Shown piece after piece: positions 33,307 through 45,971 of a DNA stretch of 64,000 bases. Origin of the DNA: Corynespora cassiicola (Eukaryota > Ascomycota > Dothideomycetes > Pleosporales > Corynesporascaceae); contig JAEUWY010000008.1 of NCBI GenBank assembly GCA_022059125.1, positions 1,798,001 to 1,862,000 on the forward strand. Reading direction: 5' to 3'. A program made the position numbers and the translations under genes. Each line of letters opens with the position of its first letter. Position 1 is the first letter of the stretch. Below the pieces are notes generated by a model that saw only the letters and a list, made by a program, of their open reading frames with translations, had not been told where the DNA came from and did not search any database.

Positions 33307-34231
33307 CCTACGCAGTGATGTGGGAGTGTATGGGGGTGGGAGGGAGACAAGCGGAGCGATTCGGAGCTAATTGTACAGGCCGAGGTGGTGAACGAAAGCC
33401 AGCGGGCTTCCCGTGAAGTCCAGAGGGACCTAGCGAATGCGCATAACGGCGGCGGCTCGGGATGGGTGAATATATATCGTACAGCGGGGAGAAGGGAAAA
33501 GAAAGCGGCCAGAAAGAGTGAGGCAGCCGCTGGGACTACGTCAGGCAGGATGTTCCAGGGGTTTGGGGCAGGGAAGAAGCGTTGAAGAGTGGTGAGGGGC
33601 CGGCTCCTCTCGCAACATTTCCCAGGCCCGGGGGAGAGGACCCGACGCTTGGGCGCGTCGGCGGCGGTGGCCACGGCCACAGGACAGGCCCGCCGCTCTC
33701 GCTCTCGCTCCGACTCGCAGCGCCTGCACCAGCCACAGCGAGGCTGCCCGCGCGCAACGTCGGCGCGAGCCCTGAAGCCTTGGAGCCCTGGAGCCCTCGA
33801 GCCTCGGAGCGTTGGAGGGACAGCTGGCCTGCCATCATGGCATTGCGCGGCGTCTGGCCCACACACGTGGACCCCCCGAGCGTCGCCATGGCCTAGCGGC
33901 CCAGCTGCCCAGCTACTCTTGCGAAGGGGGCGACGCGAGCGGCGAAGACGGCGGAAGCTGCGGCCAAGCTTTAGATCGACGCCCGTTCTGTCCCTGGGCC
34001 TGCATCCCGAAGCTGCGATTGATTTCTTCCGTCAGCGCCCTCGTCCACCTCTCCACACTCCCACTCCCACTCCCACCACCACCACCACCACCCGCCCTCG
34101 CTCTGCCATCTCTGCCATTGTGCTCTCGTCTTTGCCTTGCCTCTCGTCTCGTCTCCATCCAGCCTGCTGCAGTACACCTTGCCACCAGTCGCTCCTTTAC
34201 CTGTCCACATCCGCCTCCGCTCCCCGGCGCA
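33307..34231. promoter_or_regulatory. Divergent promoter region, ADK2 / LETM1-family gene
   Basis: About 925 bp, very GC-rich near 33.6-33.9 kb and then pyrimidine-rich (TCCC/CCACC tracts around 34.05-34.1 kb) just before the LETM1-family start, typical of a fungal 5' leader. Long open frames here reflect composition and are not supported as genes. Confidence 0.5.
34062..34092 (+). repeat. Short (CCCACT)/(CCA) tandem tract in leader
   Basis: About three CCCACT-type units run into consecutive CCA/ACC units, seen directly, about 140 nt before the LETM1-family ATG. Confidence 0.7.
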
Positions 34232-36035
34232 ATGTACGTCAGTCGAGCTGCCACCCGGGCAGCCCCCGCCGTCTTCAGGGCCGGCATGCGATCCGCTGCC
34301 CGGCCCCGTCACCATCTTCCCAAGAACATGCCCGCCATTGCCATCCTGCTGCCGCACCGCGCCGTGTCCACTGAATCCTCCACATCCTCCAATGCTTCCG
34401 CCAACTTCCCCCCGCCAGGCTTCAATCCTGACCAGGCAAAGAAGCCACTGGCCAAGGAGGAACAGAAGTCGCCAGAGAAGGCAGCCGCCCACTCTGCGCC
34501 CAACGTCACCATCCCCAGGGACTCTCCCACGGCCTCGCCCAAGACTGCCGCAGAGGAGGTCCAGTCGTTGACGGAGCTCGCTGCAGAGAAGGCTGCTGCA
34601 CAAGCCAGTCAGGACAAGGGCGCTGTTGCTAAGAAGGAGGAGGAGGAGAAGAAGAAGCTCACAGTATGGCAGAAGGTCAAGAAGGAGGCGTCACACTACT
34701 GGGACGGCACCAAGCTACTCGTCGCAGAGGTCAAGATCAGTTCAAAGCTGGCTTTGAAGATGGCCGCTGGATACGAGCTTAGTCGACGTGAGCACCGCCA
34801 GGTAAGTCCCGCTCGTCGTCCGCATCCACCGAGACAGATCACTGACGGACGAGCATACGTAGTTGCAACGCACTGTTCAAGATCTGGGTCGCTTGATTCC
34901 CTTTTCCGTCTTCGTCATTGTCCCCTTCGCCGAATTGCTGCTCCCCGTGGCCCTGAAGCTCTTCCCCAACATGCTCCCCAGCACCTACGAAGGCCAGTCG
35001 GCCAAGGATGCCAAAGCCAAGAGCCTTCGCTCTACTCGGAAGGAAGTCAGCACCTTCCTTCGCCAGACACTGAAGGAGACTGGACTGCCAGTTTCAGCTG
35101 AGAATGCCCAACGGGAGGAGTTTGCCGAGTTCTTCCGCAAGGTGCGTAATACCGATCCACTGAATCGTGTAGCTTCATGCAGCCATCACATGATGCTGAT
35201 CTGACTGCAGGTCCGGACGACTGGCGAATCGCCGTCTCAGGATGAGATAATCAAGGTCTGCAAGATCTTCAAGGACGATCTGACCTTGGACAACTTGTCG
35301 CGCCCCCAGCTTGTCGCAATCTGCCGATACATGAACATGGCCTCGTTTGGTACCGACAACTTCCTCCGCTACCAGATCCGTGTCCGTATGCGCCAGATCA
35401 AGCGCGACGACCGCGCCATCTCTTTCGAGGGCGTCAACTCGCTGTCCGTCCCAGAGCTCCAGACTGCTTGTGCAAGCCGTGGCCTGCGCACCCACGGTGT
35501 CTCCCCGGCGAGGTTGAGGGAGGACCTTCAGACCTGGCTCGACTTGAGGCTCAAGTATGGCGTGCCTTCCACGCTCCTTGTCCTCTCCAACGCCTTTGTT
35601 TATGCTCAGGGTAAGGATGCCGAGATGACCTCCCAGATTGAGGCTCTCCAGGCTGTCCTCTCCAGCATTCCTGAGGAGCTGTACCACGAGATTGAGCTAG
35701 AGGTTCACACGGCCGAAGGTGCTGCTACTAACAAGCAGCGTCTCGAGGTGCTCAAGGAGCAGCAAGAGCTCATCGAGGAGGAGAACGAGCAGACTGAGGG
35801 CCACGAGAACAAGGCCACTGCCTCCCCCAAGGACATCGAGAACATTGACGAGGACTACAGGCTCAAGGCTGAGGCAAAGGAGGCCAGAGAGGCAAAGGAG
35901 GCTGAAGCCGAGGCCAGCTCCAGCGATGGTGTCTCCGGTACCGGCAGTGCTGAGAGCACCGAGCAGGACAAGCGCGCCGAGAAGGGCGAGACCCCCAAGG
36001 AGGAGCACAAGACGGATGGCGCAAAGAAGGAGTAG
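34232..36035 (+). CDS. MDM38: LETM1-domain mitochondrial protein (Mdm38/Ylh47)
   Basis: Inner-membrane protein for mitochondrial K+/H+ exchange and ribosome contact. Three exons, 34232-34801, 34863-35141 and 35211-36035, introns 61 and 69 nt, both phase 0; 557 aa. The N terminus (MYVSRAATRAAPAVFRAGMR) is an Arg/Ala-rich, acid-free mitochondrial presequence. VWQKVKKEASHYWDGTKLL opens the LETM1 region, one membrane span is LIPFSVFVIVPFAELLLPVA, and the ribosome-binding-like domain contains LVAICRYMNMASFGTDNFLRYQ and RGLRTHGVSPARLREDLQTWL. The acidic/lysine-rich C terminus is a coiled coil (LKEQQELIEEENEQ). The open frame continues upstream without a stop, but the ATG at 34232 gives the expected presequence. 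Confidence 0.93.
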
Positions 36036-38130
36036 AAGAAAACTCAACACCGCCAACACCACCAACAACAATCATTGCTTCTCTACTTTGTGTAAATAGA
36101 TGTACGAAAACTCCCATTCCCACGCGAGCGCTCCCCGGCGTTTTTTTAAGGGGCCATGGCCGCCGCCACTCGCAAATAGACAGAAAAATACCCAAACAAC
36201 AGAACCATCCCTTATGTGGAATGGCTAAATAGATTACCATCTAAAAGCAATACCTAGAGTTTTTTTGGATGCCAAGAGACTTGCGTGATGATGTTGGGAA
36301 TCATCAAGAATGAAAACCTCGCTGCCCGTGGGAGTCAAAATTACGTCTAGGTAGCAGTTTGGTGCCAGCTGATGTTGAGATTAAACATCAAACTATGATG
36401 AAGAAGAACAAGGACGTCCATGCTTTAATGACCGTCTTTTCTGGGCCAAACGGTGTTTTCTTTTTTAGTTTTAGACATGATCTCCAGTGCCCTGCAATTT
36501 TAATGGTTCAGACCTAAAGCTACTTTGTCCAAAGTATATGCATTACGCAGCTGCTTAGAAAATAACGCCCACGACATAGGCTGTATTTCTACATTTCTAC
36601 AATTTCTTTTTTCTGCATACGAGCGCAAAATATGAGCCATAAATTATACCATTCCTTCCCCAATACCGAAGGGAACGAATTCTTGCACGTGGTCTTGAAG
36701 TATAGGCTCTAATATGGCAAGGGTTTTCAGAGGTGTGACACACACCTTGGAGGTGCCTCGCCTATTGTCCTCTCTTGGAGACAATGCACAAATCTTAGCA
36801 TGAAGTGTTTTTAGCTTTTTCAAGGTGCACCACATGTTATCTCTGAGAATTCTATAAGTCTTTTAGCACATGGAGTGATTTATATGTTGTGTTTCGACGA
36901 ACCAATGGTTATTTTCTATCGCACGATTATATAGAGAGGAAGCAGTGCAAACAAGTATACACATGACTAAACTAACAAATTTTCCAGCATCAGCAATATA
37001 AAGGCGTTTTATATTTATTTTATTTCTAGAAAATAACAGAGCAGACCAGGTTTTTTACTTTTCTTCCGGTGTCGCTGAAAAGAAACAAGTCAGCATTGAA
37101 CGACTTTAACTATCAAGAAGTCCTACATCCTAGAATGAAGATATGTAAAGCCCTGTATTTTTGCTCCCAAAAGTCTAGAAAAACGGCAATGTGGTATGGC
37201 TCGATTTAGTTCTCTTCGGCATTGGCGCTTTTCGAGCCCACTTGGCTAATGAATGCCTGTACCATACAGATCTCAGAGGCTGTCCGACACATGCCATGAG
37301 TCATAGTAGCTAAATTTAATACTTGGCGGATGCCTCATCAAGGGCTAGTTGTATAGAAGAAACTCTGTGGCAGTGCAAAAAAGTCTGAATACAATCCGTT
37401 AGGAAGATAAGTTCAAAGGTAGGCTACTTAGCAGTGAACAGAGGGACGACATAGGTATCACGACCTCAGAATTTCAAGCCTTTTTCTAGGTGATTCGAAT
37501 CACATTCGAGACAGTTGTCTTGATTGGTGGCGGTGGCGTAGTATTTGATGTGCGCATTTTTTAGTCACACACCAAGGTAAGGAAACAATCGCTGAGAAAA
37601 CACTTAGGATCTGTTAGCGCTCGGTATTGCTGAAAGCAACGACTTTATATTATAGCGACTTCTTCAATCCCCGCCCATTATCCTCTGTTTCGAAACACCA
37701 AAACTTGCAAACTATGTCCCCTTTAAGTAGGTATAGGGTGATTAAGAGCTAGCGCACAGCATGTTATACCTAGAATCGTGCTTTGGATTGTCTAGTCATG
37801 TGATCCATACACTATAAGGTCTTTCCTAACCTTTGCCTACTTTGATTTCAAGCATTCACGACACATCCAGTAACATTGCATGAACTGAGCTTATACGTTT
37901 CATTCCTACATAGCACACCTCGCCCTATCACGCACCGAAAATTCTACATTTCATGCACCTTGATCCACCATATCCCTAACATCCCATCAGAAAAAGACCC
38001 TTGAATCTACCCACCCTAGACCAAATTGGTAAAATCAGATTGTATTGGTGTTCAGCGCCATACGCCAAACGAAATAATGGTCCAAATGCCTTACACACTA
38101 TGCAAAGGAATGCATGAAAGAAAATACGGT
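36036..38130. other. AT-rich gene-free block (2.1 kb)
   Basis: Long AT-rich stretch between the LETM1-family gene and ERV46. No intact gene or transposon protein recognised. It includes a short minus-strand frame (36644-36835, about 63 codons, with SPREDNRRGTSKVCVTPLKTL) that looks protein-like and might be a remnant. Composition is consistent with a decayed repeat or simple intergenic DNA. Confidence 0.5.
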
Positions 38131-39688
38131 TTAGTTGGAATGCATCTTCTTGATCCTGTTGGCGCCCTCGTAAACGGCCCGGTCGACGGCAGCGGCGACC
38201 GTGAGCGTACCGCCGATGACAGCGCAAAGGCCAACGAGGAAGCCTGAGAATGACTTGGCGCGAACTTCGCGGTTAATGACCTTCATAGGGGAGATGTCCT
38301 GATATGCGTCTTAGCGGATGTAGCAAAATGGACTTGGACGAAGAAGAACTTACGTATGAGAAAAAGACACCGGGAATACCACCTTTGGCATGAATGCGCT
38401 CCTTGTGGCCGCCCTCCTCATCGTTTCCACCCTGAAGGTTCCTCTTGTGGCTCGTGACCGAATACTGGTGAGTCTCAATGCTTCCCTTGTAGCTGGCATC
38501 GATTGTCTGGCCAAGTTCCTCATTCTGGTTGACCGAGTTCTTCTCCCAACCAAGAGGCAAATAAGCGGTAGAAACAACCTTGATGAAGTACATGAAGTTG
38601 AAAGCTTTCTCCTCGGTCTTCTGCTCCGTTTCGTCCAAGGGGTTGATGTGGTGGTTTGTCCAAGCGGTTGGGCCAGAGCCCTGGTGAGACTTTTGGATGT
38701 TCTGAACAACCACATCGCTCAGTTGTGGTCCAAATCGAAGGTGATTAATACGGTGGGTGAAGGTGTGGGTCGCATCTTTGAAGTAGTTCTCCAAGTCATG
38801 AACGTGAAGGTTACCGTTCGAGAAGGACTTTCCGGGAGCGATATGGAAGTTTCCAATGACTTTGTTCACACGGATGCTGCCCTCAAGGCGACATCCCTCC
38901 TTGCGCTGTGCATCGAGATGTTCCGCATAGTGCTCACGTTCGCACTGCTCGACTCCCTCACCACGGCCGAAGGACCACGAGATGGAAGCGTAGGCGTCTC
39001 GGACTTCGTCGCAAGTTTGGCAGCAGCCGGGCTTGGCGCCATTGGTAGGGGCGGGAGCGCCGTAACATTCACCGCAGTAGTCGGGGGCAAGATGGGACGC
39101 CTCATCCTTGTGCCTGAGCACGTCTAGTTAGCATCGATCTGGTAGCTCTGCGGGGACATCCAGTACATACAGATCCAGGGCTTTGGTCTCAATGACCTTG
39201 CTTCCTTCATTCTCAGCCGTCAGGCGCACCTTGTTGACACCATGAGTCACACCCATTTGCAGTTCGCCGGAGACATCCATGACGTCGAGCGTGAGTAGCT
39301 CGCAAGGCATGCGGGGGAAGGTAATATTCATGGCGATTTCCATCTTCTCGCCTGTAACCCACCATGTCAGTGTTGTCCCAGATGATTCGGCGACGGAATT
39401 TTCAAGCATCTTTCTCGTGTTGGGAGCCCATCATGCTTGAAGCAGCTGGTCTCCTCGCAACGTTTCGACACCCCCGGCGGAAGAGAGCGACATACCTCTT
39501 CCCTTGTCAACAATCAGCTCAGGGCGCACAATGACTCTCCGGTAGTCGGCCCATTCTCCCCATGCCAGCCAAAGGATTATTATCAGACTCGTGAGCGTGA
39601 CGATACCGCCAGATGTGGTGCGGACGCGCGCATCTTCGACAGTCTTCGTGAAAGCGTCGAGCCGCGTGAAGCGGGATTTGGCGGGCAT
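38131..39688 (-). CDS. ERV46: COPII vesicle cargo receptor Erv46 (ERGIC3)
   Basis: Partner of Erv41 in ER-Golgi vesicles, retrieving ER residents. Four exons: 39688-39496, 39351-39171, 39113-38354 and 38298-38131, introns 144, 57 and 55 nt; 433 aa. The opening MPAKSRFTRLDAFTKT and first membrane span (TLTSLIIILWLAWGEW) are typical. The luminal domain has DVSGELQMG, HLAPDYCGECYGA, CCQTCDEVRDAY, QCERE, EGCRLEGSIRVNKVIGNFHIAPG and the cysteine pattern of the family. The second span is FLVGLCAVIGGTLTVAAAV with a short basic cytosolic end (RIKKMHSN). Splice junctions (DKGR/GEKMEI, ALDL/HKDEA, FFSY/DISPMK) restore continuous family-like sequence. Confidence 0.94.
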
Positions 39689-40332
39689 TTTTTAAATATC
39701 GCGCGGTAGTTTAGACCAGCCCAGTAAGAACGGGATTCAGAGCCACGTGTATACAAGGGACAGAGGTCGGTGGTGGAGGGGAGGAGTCGCACAGGGACGT
39801 AATCGGCTGTTGGTCGCGCGGGCGATCGCAAGCAATTGGGCCTTTTGGCAGCGCAATTGGCGGGGAAATTGGGAGGGGGAAGACAAAAGAGGGAAGATGC
39901 ACAGGGCGTGCTAGTGAATATGTATCATTGTACACGAGAAGAGAAAAGGGCGAGTAAGAGCGGCAGTGCAAAAGGTTCGCGGCTTCGGCTGAATAAAGGA
40001 CAGCTATGCGATCTGATGTTTTAGCTTGAGGTACGGGACCGCCGCAGCTCGGCCCATGACAGAAGCGGTTAGCCCCTCTCGGGGAACGCACGTGTCAGGG
40101 TCCAGCTCGGGGGTGAGCGTTCCAAGATTGATACCGGGTCAGACATTGTTCTTCTACGTCGGGAGGAACGGTTAGCCATGGAATTCCTACTCCGAGCCAA
40201 AGCGCCCTCGCGCGACACGTTGATTGCCAGCTACATGGAGACAGATATATGGATGGCATGGAATTGAACGCTACAGAAAAAACAATATACAATCAAACCC
40301 AAAACTGCGATCGTGGTATCATGCTAACAAAT
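39689..40332. other. Intergenic between two minus-strand genes
   Basis: About 640 bp containing the ERV46 promoter and the 3' UTR of the sulfate permease gene. No gene supported. Confidence 0.5.
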
Positions 40333-42913
40333 CTAATGACTCTTGCGCTGAACATTGGCAAGCGCGCTGTTCAGGGCTGCCGTAACGTCGACGTGGAACA
40401 AAGGCCTGTTGAGGCCCTGTACCACAGCGATCCTTGACGGCTTCTGCGCGATCGTACCATATGCCTTGGTGGCGCCCAGCTGCTTGTCCAGCGAAGCCGA
40501 CTCGGAGCTCTGTCTCGAGGCATTCTCTTCGATGTCATCTGTCGCCCTGCCATGGCCCCGCGCGGCAGCCCTCAGAGCCTTCTGGTTTTCTATCGCCTCT
40601 GCTGCAGCCGCGGCACTCTCGCTTCCACCAACTTCGGCAACACTGAAGATTGGCTTCCATCGATGGAGCCCGGAGCTATCCGGCTCTGGAGTATAGTAGC
40701 CAAAACCGGCAGCAGCGAGAGCACGCTTAGTCCATCTGTTGTTGATATTGCAGAAGTGCCAGTCGACTGTGTCAGGGGCAGCGTAACGATCGAGCTGGTT
40801 GCGAACATCGATCAAGTTCTGTACCGACGTAATGTCAACGTTGTTGACCGACGAAAAGTCAAGAATAATGGCCTTTAGTGTAGGTCGATTGTCTGTTGGA
40901 TCGACTTCCTTTCCACGACGCGGGCCAGGGTCATTCCACGGACGGTCTCCGGGCTTCCCATAGGTTGCAGGGTTGGTACGGCGCGTCTTCTTAAACACGG
41001 TATCCACGAGATGATCAAGATAGTGGTTTGCATTGGGATAGTTGAACCCTTCGGAGAATCGGTAGATGAAGATTCCTGGATAAGGATCCTCGAGCTCAAT
41101 CTGGGGATTGGAGCCATCATGATGGTCCAGAGGCAAGAATATATTGCGCACTGAGTCCTCGCCCTCAGTTGGGTTCTTGCGAGGGCCATTGCCATCGAAA
41201 CCCTTATCGTCACTTGGGTCCAGGAGGTGGTCGCCAATCACGGAATGGATCTTGGCTCGGCCGAGGAATCGTCCCTTCGCCTTGAAAGCTCGGAACAGGA
41301 ACATGGCCGCAGAAACCGAGATAGTAGTATAGATGCCGTTTTCAATCGAACTGAAGACAGTCACAAGTACACCGGCGAAGAAGATCGGCACCTCTAGGGG
41401 GGAGATTCTCCAAAACTGGTAAACTGTGTTTGGCGGGGTGATAAGGTCTCCCACGGCATGAATGATGACAGCCGAGAGCGCAGCATTGGGAATGTACCAG
41501 AACATTGCCGGGAGAGCGTAGATGGCCAGCAGAACCACGACAGCTGTGATCACACCAGCGAATGGCGTACGCACGCCGGCCTTGGATTTGATAGCGGTAC
41601 GAGAGAACGAACCGGTCGCAGGGTAGGCGCCTAGGAATGGGCCAAGGACATTGGTAATGCCAATGGCGACTAATTCCTGAGAAGGATCAATAGTGTAGTT
41701 GTTTACCCTTCCGAACGACTTTGAAATGGAAATGTGTTCGATGAGCAAAACGATGACAGTCGAGGGAAGCTCGGAAGCGAACGATTGAATGATTTCGGTG
41801 GTGATCTTAGGTACGCGAGCATGTTGGAAACCTGATGAGTATTTTAGCACAGACCATACGAATATGTAGCATGTACGGACCTCTTGGAACATCGCCGATA
41901 GTGCTGAACTTCGGTTTTGTGCCATCTGCGCGATGTGTCCGGTTTGCCAAGTAACTGATCAACACATAGAGGAGGATGACAAAGGCAGTGCGTAACGTGT
42001 TGAGGAAGAAATAAAGTTTCTGTTTGGAGGGGTAGCGCCTGGCCAGGTAGGAGCACACGGAGCGAATCAGGTACAGCAGAACAAGGGCGCTCAAGCCTAC
42101 TGCAGCATTTAAATTCGAAGTACCAATGTGCTTCCAAAAATTGATGAAGACGAGGTATGTCGCCTCACGAGTGTTTACACCTTTTACACCCATGAGAGCG
42201 GGCAACTGGCCAACAGCAATGCTGAGGGCCGAGCCAGTCATGAAGGCGCTGATGGCAGCAAGCGTGATCAACTCAACAATCCAGCCCAACCGTGCAAGAC
42301 CAAGGAAGAGCACAATGGAGCCGCCAATGATTGCCAGGGATGAGGCGATGATGTCTTTGGGCACGTCGGGGAGGCGCTCGGCAGCCTTAAGGACAACGTT
42401 ACCGGTGACCGTAGACAAGACAGCGACAGGGCCAATGGTAATATCCTTGGAAGTTGCGAAAAACCAGTAGATTAGGACTCCCATGAATGAGGAGTAAAGT
42501 CCGAATTCGACGTCAAGTTGGGCCAGCTTCGCATAAGCCATACTCTGGGGAACCACAACTGCACCGACAGTGATGCCTGGGCAGGTCAGCTTATCATCGT
42601 ATGAATAGGAGAATCGTGTATACTGACCGGCTACGAGATCTCCAATGAGCCATTGTACATTGTAGCGGGTAATCCAGCGGAGAAAAGGGAACAAATTGAC
42701 CAAGTATTGTAGGACATCCTGACCAGATGGCAGGATTTCGCTGAACCATTCAGCTGTAGTTGGTTCGTTCTCGACATAGGTGTCTGCCGATGTCACGGAG
42801 AATACAGACTCTCCTCGCGTGACACGATCTGATCCAGTCTCGTTGCGGTAGTGTAGGTCAATACCCAGGACCTTGGCCAATCCGTGGCCGACCTTGGTGG
42901 TGGTGGAAGCCAT
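40333..42913 (-). CDS. SulP-family sulfate permease with STAS domain
   Basis: High-affinity sulfate/H+ symporter type (Sul1/Sul2, CYS-14). Three exons, 42913-42628, 42576-41881 and 41831-40333, introns 51 and 49 nt; 826 aa. The conserved SulP entry motif GITVGAVVVPQSMAYAKLA spans the first intron junction. About 10-12 membrane segments follow, including FMGVLIYWFFATSKDITIGPVAV, MTGSALSIAVGQLPAL and the signature NVLGPFLGAYPATGSFSRTAIKSKAG. The C-terminal half of the cytosolic part is a STAS domain with PTLKAIILDFSSVNNVDITSVQNL. A Ser/Asp-rich tail ends the protein. Such genes are usually induced by sulfur limitation; no site was identified here. Confidence 0.93.
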
Positions 42914-44805
42914 GCTTGGCTGACCGTAATCCAGGCAATCGCGAAGATATGGGTAGCAGCACCTGGACTAGAAGCTCTGGTGGAGGTGGGGAAGGGGTGA
43001 TAAATCAATCCTCAATGCCGCTGATGAGGTTCTCGCCGTGCGATGGCAGGAGGCAGACAAGCTCGAATAAGCTTCCACAAGCTACCACATTCAGGAACCT
43101 GGTTCTTGGGAGAGTTTATAGAAACCAGAGTCCGCGCAGATTCGCCGAAACAAATTAAGAATCTGCTAGCTAGAGTTGCTATTGGCAGTCACAGGCTAGA
43201 AGGATGCTGGATCGCGGAAAACCCAGCCCCAAAGAAGCCACAAGCGTAATGAAAGGAGAGGAGCGTGAACCGACGCTTGTCTATGCCTGCCTGGTTGGGA
43301 TCGTCGGGAGCTGGGTCGGGGAAAGATTGGCTCGTCCAAAGATTGGCTGCTCCGGCGGCGTGATTGCGTGACGCGGGCTGTCGGGAACAGGGACGAGCCT
43401 CGATGCTGAGATGAAGGGGGAAACTCACACAGGTCGCAACATGAGAGGAGGGTAGGGAGCATAGACTATTAAGGGACCACCAGCGTGGATACGAAGGACG
43501 AAGGCAACGCCGTACTAGGCGGAGCCACAGGCCAATTTCCAAGCATCAGATTTTGCAAGTGACATAATTCACAAGACATATGGGTCGGAGCGTCGCGATG
43601 CTCGGTCGAGATGGGGTTCGTGGTGTCCAGCCCGTGCAGTTGGACTGATGCATTTTTGCAGGGATGCTCGGTTGCAGTGGCAGGGTTCGCACACTGAATA
43701 GTGATGGTGCCTTTGGCCGTGTCATCGGGAGACCACCTCCACCCAATGACGCCGCGGCCTAACGAATTGCGTGCTCGCACACTCAGATGTCGTATTCGAG
43801 GGATGTGGGCATGGGTGGGCACGCCATGCCCTTGGGGCGTTTTTTTTTCGGCATCCACCGCCCCATATCAAAAATAGCCTGGAAGCCCAGCGAAGCACTC
43901 TGGTGACGCGAGGCCGCGGAGACGCGCACGGTGAGCACAGAGACTGCACCGATCCTCTGCCGTTTCCCGGTAGTTCGCAGCGGCTACATGGGTGGCGGGC
44001 AGGATTTTGCGGGGTGCTGAGAAGACATCACAATAGGGAGACTGCGCAGTGCAGATTGCGTCCGTTTCCTGCCATTCTGTCCCGGGCTCGGCGGTCTCGG
44101 ATGCAGGGCGCACGCAATTCCTGACTGCGTGCTCCATGGACGCGTGGGATTGGAAGAGGAACGGGAGTTGGGCCCCAGTGCCAGCGTTGGACAGGAATGA
44201 CAGGCGAGCGGTGAGGCACGCGGTGGCAGGTAGTGGGGGTGAAGGCCAGAGCTGGTTGATTTAAGCTCTCGAGGCGGCCGGCGGGTGACCGGTACACGTG
44301 GATCATTGTCAGCCCTGGTGCCATCTCAGACCCCTCTTGGGCTTGGTGGAGAGCCAGCCCAAGGGATCGAGGGCAGCTGGTCCTTGCGTAAGTGGCAGGC
44401 CGTGAAGATGTTGACCGGACGGCGACGGGTGGAATGGGCTACCTGCCGGTACCTAGGAGGAGACATGCATCCAGCGCGGTCGGCGGTCGGCGGTCGGCGG
44501 TCGGGATGGTTGTCACGTGATGGACCAAGTGGGAACCTTGGAAGAAGCAAATGGGACCCGCTCAACATGCTGCTCATGCCCGGATCAACGAGCGTGTCGC
44601 CGTGGACCTGGAAGGGCCGCGTCGAAGTCGGCCACCACCACGATGCCGTCTGCCAGCCCTGGGGAGGTGGAGGGGGCGGCGACGGGGTGAGAGAAGACAG
44701 GTACCAGGTACCTAGGTAGGTAGCCCAGGCGCGGACGGCGCCAAGCTTGGCGACGTCCAACCTCTAAGCAATCCCACCTGAAACAAATCCTACTCCTCAC
44801 AAACA
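42914..44805. other. Divergent intergenic region, 1.9 kb
   Basis: Lies between the starts of the sulfate permease (minus) and Bub2 (plus) genes. GC-rich with many short open frames on both strands, none recognisable. Contains a heptamer repeat (listed separately) and CCTAGGTA-like palindromic bits around 44450 and 44700-44725. It probably holds a long regulatory region for the permease. Confidence 0.5.
44476..44503 (+). repeat. (GCGGTCG)4 tandem heptamer
   Basis: Four perfect copies of GCGGTCG in a row, seen directly, about 300 bp upstream of the Bub2 start codon. Confidence 0.9.
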
Positions 44806-45971
44806 ATGACGAACCTCGATGTCCTGCTGCTCAAAGGGCCCTCTTCGGACAATGTCGAGGAGGGTCTGAACGAGCTGCGCTATACAATCCTCACTCAAGG
44901 CATCCCCGCCAACAGTGAGGGCATGGTACGCCTCCACACCCGCCTCCTCAACCCCCGCCTGTCAACCGTGCCAACAAAACATCATGGACCGTTCTAGTCC
45001 GCACCTGCTGGGGCATGGCTGACCACTCGCACAGTCCGAGCTGCGCATGTACATCTGGCTCATCCTGCTCAACGCGCCCCCTCTGCGCACCGACGTCTAC
45101 CTCGATCTCGTTCGACAGGGCCCGTCGCCCGCGAATACCAAAATACAGAACGACACTTTCCGCACCTTCCAGGGCGACCCTCTGTTTCGCCGTCGCGTCA
45201 CCCAAAATAGTATTACGCGCGTCCTCAATGCCGTGGCCTGGCGACTGAACGATGCGCACGAGGCACGCGTCAATGGCTGGCAATCCCCACCGACCCTGTC
45301 AGAGTTCGGTGGCAGCCCCGACACGGCCATGATGTCTCGCGCTTCCTTCACCACAAGCGCGCGGACAGACGCGTCAACCACCAACGACGCCGAACAAATT
45401 GGCTATGTCCAAGGCATGAATGTGCTGTGCGGCCCCTTTCTGTATGCAGCGCGCAGTGAGGTTGAGGCCTTTACCGCCTTCGAGAAGCTCATCATCCAGG
45501 AATGTCCTGGCTATGTACGTGGCTCCATGGAGGGTGTCCACAAAGGCCTGGCCTTGGTGGACCGCGTGCTGAATGAGGTCGATCCCAAGCTTTACAGCCA
45601 CCTTATGGCCAACAACATGCCGGCCAAGGTTTATGCTTTTGCCTCTGTTCTCACAATGTGTGCATGCACGCCTCCCCTGCCCGAGGTCCTACAGTTGTGG
45701 GATTTCTTGTTCGCATACGGCCCCCACCTGAACATCCTGTGCATTGTGGCCCAGGTGGTCTTACTGCGAGACAAGTTCCTGGACAGCTCAAAGTAAGCCG
45801 GCCGTTACTTCTCTCACGGGTTTTTACTTACTCATCGACAGTCCAAATGAGGTCATGCCGAAGCAACAATTTCCTTCCTTGAATGCGTCCAAGATCATTC
45901 AGATCGCCATGACGTTTGCCGGAAAAATACCCGAGGATATGTACGAGGAGATCATTAATCACGCGAAATAG
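44806..45971 (+). CDS. BUB2: Mitotic checkpoint TBC protein Bub2/Cdc16
   Basis: GTPase-activating subunit (with Bfa1/Byr4) for the Tem1/Spg1 GTPase, controlling mitotic exit and septation. Three exons, 44806-44925, 45035-45792 and 45842-45971, introns 109 and 49 nt; 335 aa. The TBC domain is compact. Visible blocks are LRMYIWLILL at the domain start, DTFRTFQGDPLFRRRV with the catalytic-type arginine region, IGYVQGMNVLCGPFLY with the YxQ finger, PKLYSHLMANNMPAKVYAFASVLTMCACTPPLPEVLQLWDFLFAYGP (in parts) and the helical C terminus. A short insertion (HEARVNGWQSPPTLSEFGGS...) around residue 110-150 is family-typical in filamentous fungi. Start is an ATG directly before a conserved-looking N terminus. 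Confidence 0.9.

Noticed and set aside
33303..34231. Long open frames between ADK2 and the LETM1-family gene
   Set aside because: GC-rich promoter/leader DNA with few stops. The plus-strand frame that joins the LETM1 frame begins from non-conserved low-complexity sequence, while the ATG at 34232 gives a proper mitochondrial presequence.
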